From Massilia alkalitolerans DSM 17462 (GTDB lineage Bacteria; Pseudomonadota; Gammaproteobacteria; Burkholderiales; Burkholderiaceae_D), in contig NZ_ATYR01000010.1 in the NCBI RefSeq assembly GCF_000427785.1, positions 62,001 through 126,000 on the forward strand: a DNA stretch of 64,000 nucleotides. Direction: 5' to 3'. The position numbers and the translations under genes were made by a program. The notes beneath the pieces are model-generated. The model was not told the origin of the DNA and did not search any database. It saw nothing but the letters and a program-made list of their open reading frames with translations. Below, piece by piece: positions 63,495 through 64,000 of this stretch; within the stretch, counting starts at the first letter, position 1; each line of letters begins with the position of its first letter.

Positions 63495-64000
63495 CTATAG
63501 TTTTGCGATCTGCGCGTCGATTTTCTTCAGCGCGCGCTCGCTGCGCTCACTATACCGGTCCGTCAGGTAGTCGGTGCGCCCGCGCATGAGCAGGGTGATC
63601 TTGAAGAGTTCTTCCATTACGTCCACCACGCGGTCGTAATAGGCCGAGGGGCGCATCCGGCCCGCCTCGTCGAACTCCTTGTAGGCCATCGGCACCGAGG
63701 ACTGGTTCGGGATCGTGAACATGCGCATCCAGCGTCCCAGCAGCCGCATCGTGTTGACCACGTTGAAGGACTGCGAGCCGCCGCATACCTGCATCACGGC
63801 GAGCGTGCGGCCCTGGCTCGGCCGCAGCGCGCCCTGCTCCAGCGGAATCCAGTCGATCTGGTTCTTCATCACGGCCGTGATCGCGCCGTGGCGCTCGGGA
63901 CTGCACCACACCTGCCCTTCCGACCACAGCGACAGCGCGCGCAGCTCGACCACCTTCGGATGCGTCTCGGGCACGCTGCCGGCCATCGGCAGCTCCATGG
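63495..64000 (-). CDS. arsH: NADPH-dependent FMN reductase ArsH, N-terminus outside window
   Basis: The C-terminal 167 or so residues of a flavodoxin-fold reductase; the N-terminus lies beyond the right edge. Conserved ArsH segments are [59 protein letters not shown], and the C-terminal [19 protein letters not shown]. ArsH reduces quinones or organoarsenicals with NADPH and is usually in ars clusters; no other ars gene is visible here. No start can be assigned. Confidence 0.9.
   Translation of the reverse strand, partial: MELPMAGSVPETHPKVVELRALSLWSEGQVWCSPERHGAITAVMKNQIDWIPLEQGALRPSQGRTLAVMQVCGGSQSFNVVNTMRLLGRWMRMFTIPNQSSVPMAYKEFDEAGRMRPSAYYDRVVDVMEELFKITLLMRGRTDYLTDRYSERSERALKKIDAQIAKL

Overview
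This is a high-GC chromosomal window with dense coding, short spacers and many start/stop overlaps. Several things point to a betaproteobacterium of the order Burkholderiales, most likely Oxalobacteraceae (Massilia/Janthinobacterium-like): a PhaM-type polyhydroxybutyrate granule protein, a benABCD/catBCA benzoate set under a CatR/BenM-type regulator, a Gram-negative trimeric-type porin, TamA/TamB, and a MnmC plus Tag pair. The taxon is an inference from gene content, not from a marker gene. I see no rRNA, tRNA, CRISPR array, insertion sequence or prophage.

Layout. (1) 1-11.5 kb is a benzoate-to-beta-ketoadipate region. A leftward unit catB-catC-catA-benA-benB-benC-benD-pcaD is read divergently from a LysR regulator, followed by a leftward uptake unit benE-benK-porin. 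The two leftward promoters share the same tripartite operator next to the same TTGGAC -35 box, so one regulator probably controls both. (2) 11.6-16 kb holds an SDR, a LysR gene, a RidA-like protein, small hypotheticals and queC. (3) 16-22.8 kb is the outer-membrane tamA-tamB operon. (4) 22.8-27.9 kb has a large HPII-type catalase, a LysR gene divergent from an SbtA-like bicarbonate permease, and small membrane proteins.

(5) 27.8-34.2 kb is a tightly overlapping four-gene unit: ECF sigma factor, membrane-anchored putative anti-sigma, exported caspase-fold (C14) protease, exported TPR-CHAT protease. This is one of the two most interesting loci. (6) 34.5-37.5 kb is a run of small lipoproteins and membrane proteins. 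(7) 37.6-42.5 kb is a three-gene SMC complex resembling MksF-MksE-MksB (JetA-JetB-JetC) without the MksG/JetD nuclease; this is the second locus to study. (8) 42.6-46 kb has two tandem DUF3108 proteins, phaM and a GFA-type protein.

(9) 46.2-51.9 kb has a 1087-residue patatin-like protein with a membrane insertion inside the lipase domain, and a sensorless histidine kinase with a REC-TPR response regulator. (10) 52-57.2 kb has mnmC (with a reduced methyltransferase half), tag, two glycosyltransferases and a methyltransferase. (11) 57.3-64 kb has a MocR-type regulator divergent from an OsmC gene, a paiB-like gene broken by a one-base frameshift, two DUF4142 proteins, a GyrI-like protein, a GIN-domain protein, a DUF4326 protein and a partial arsH.
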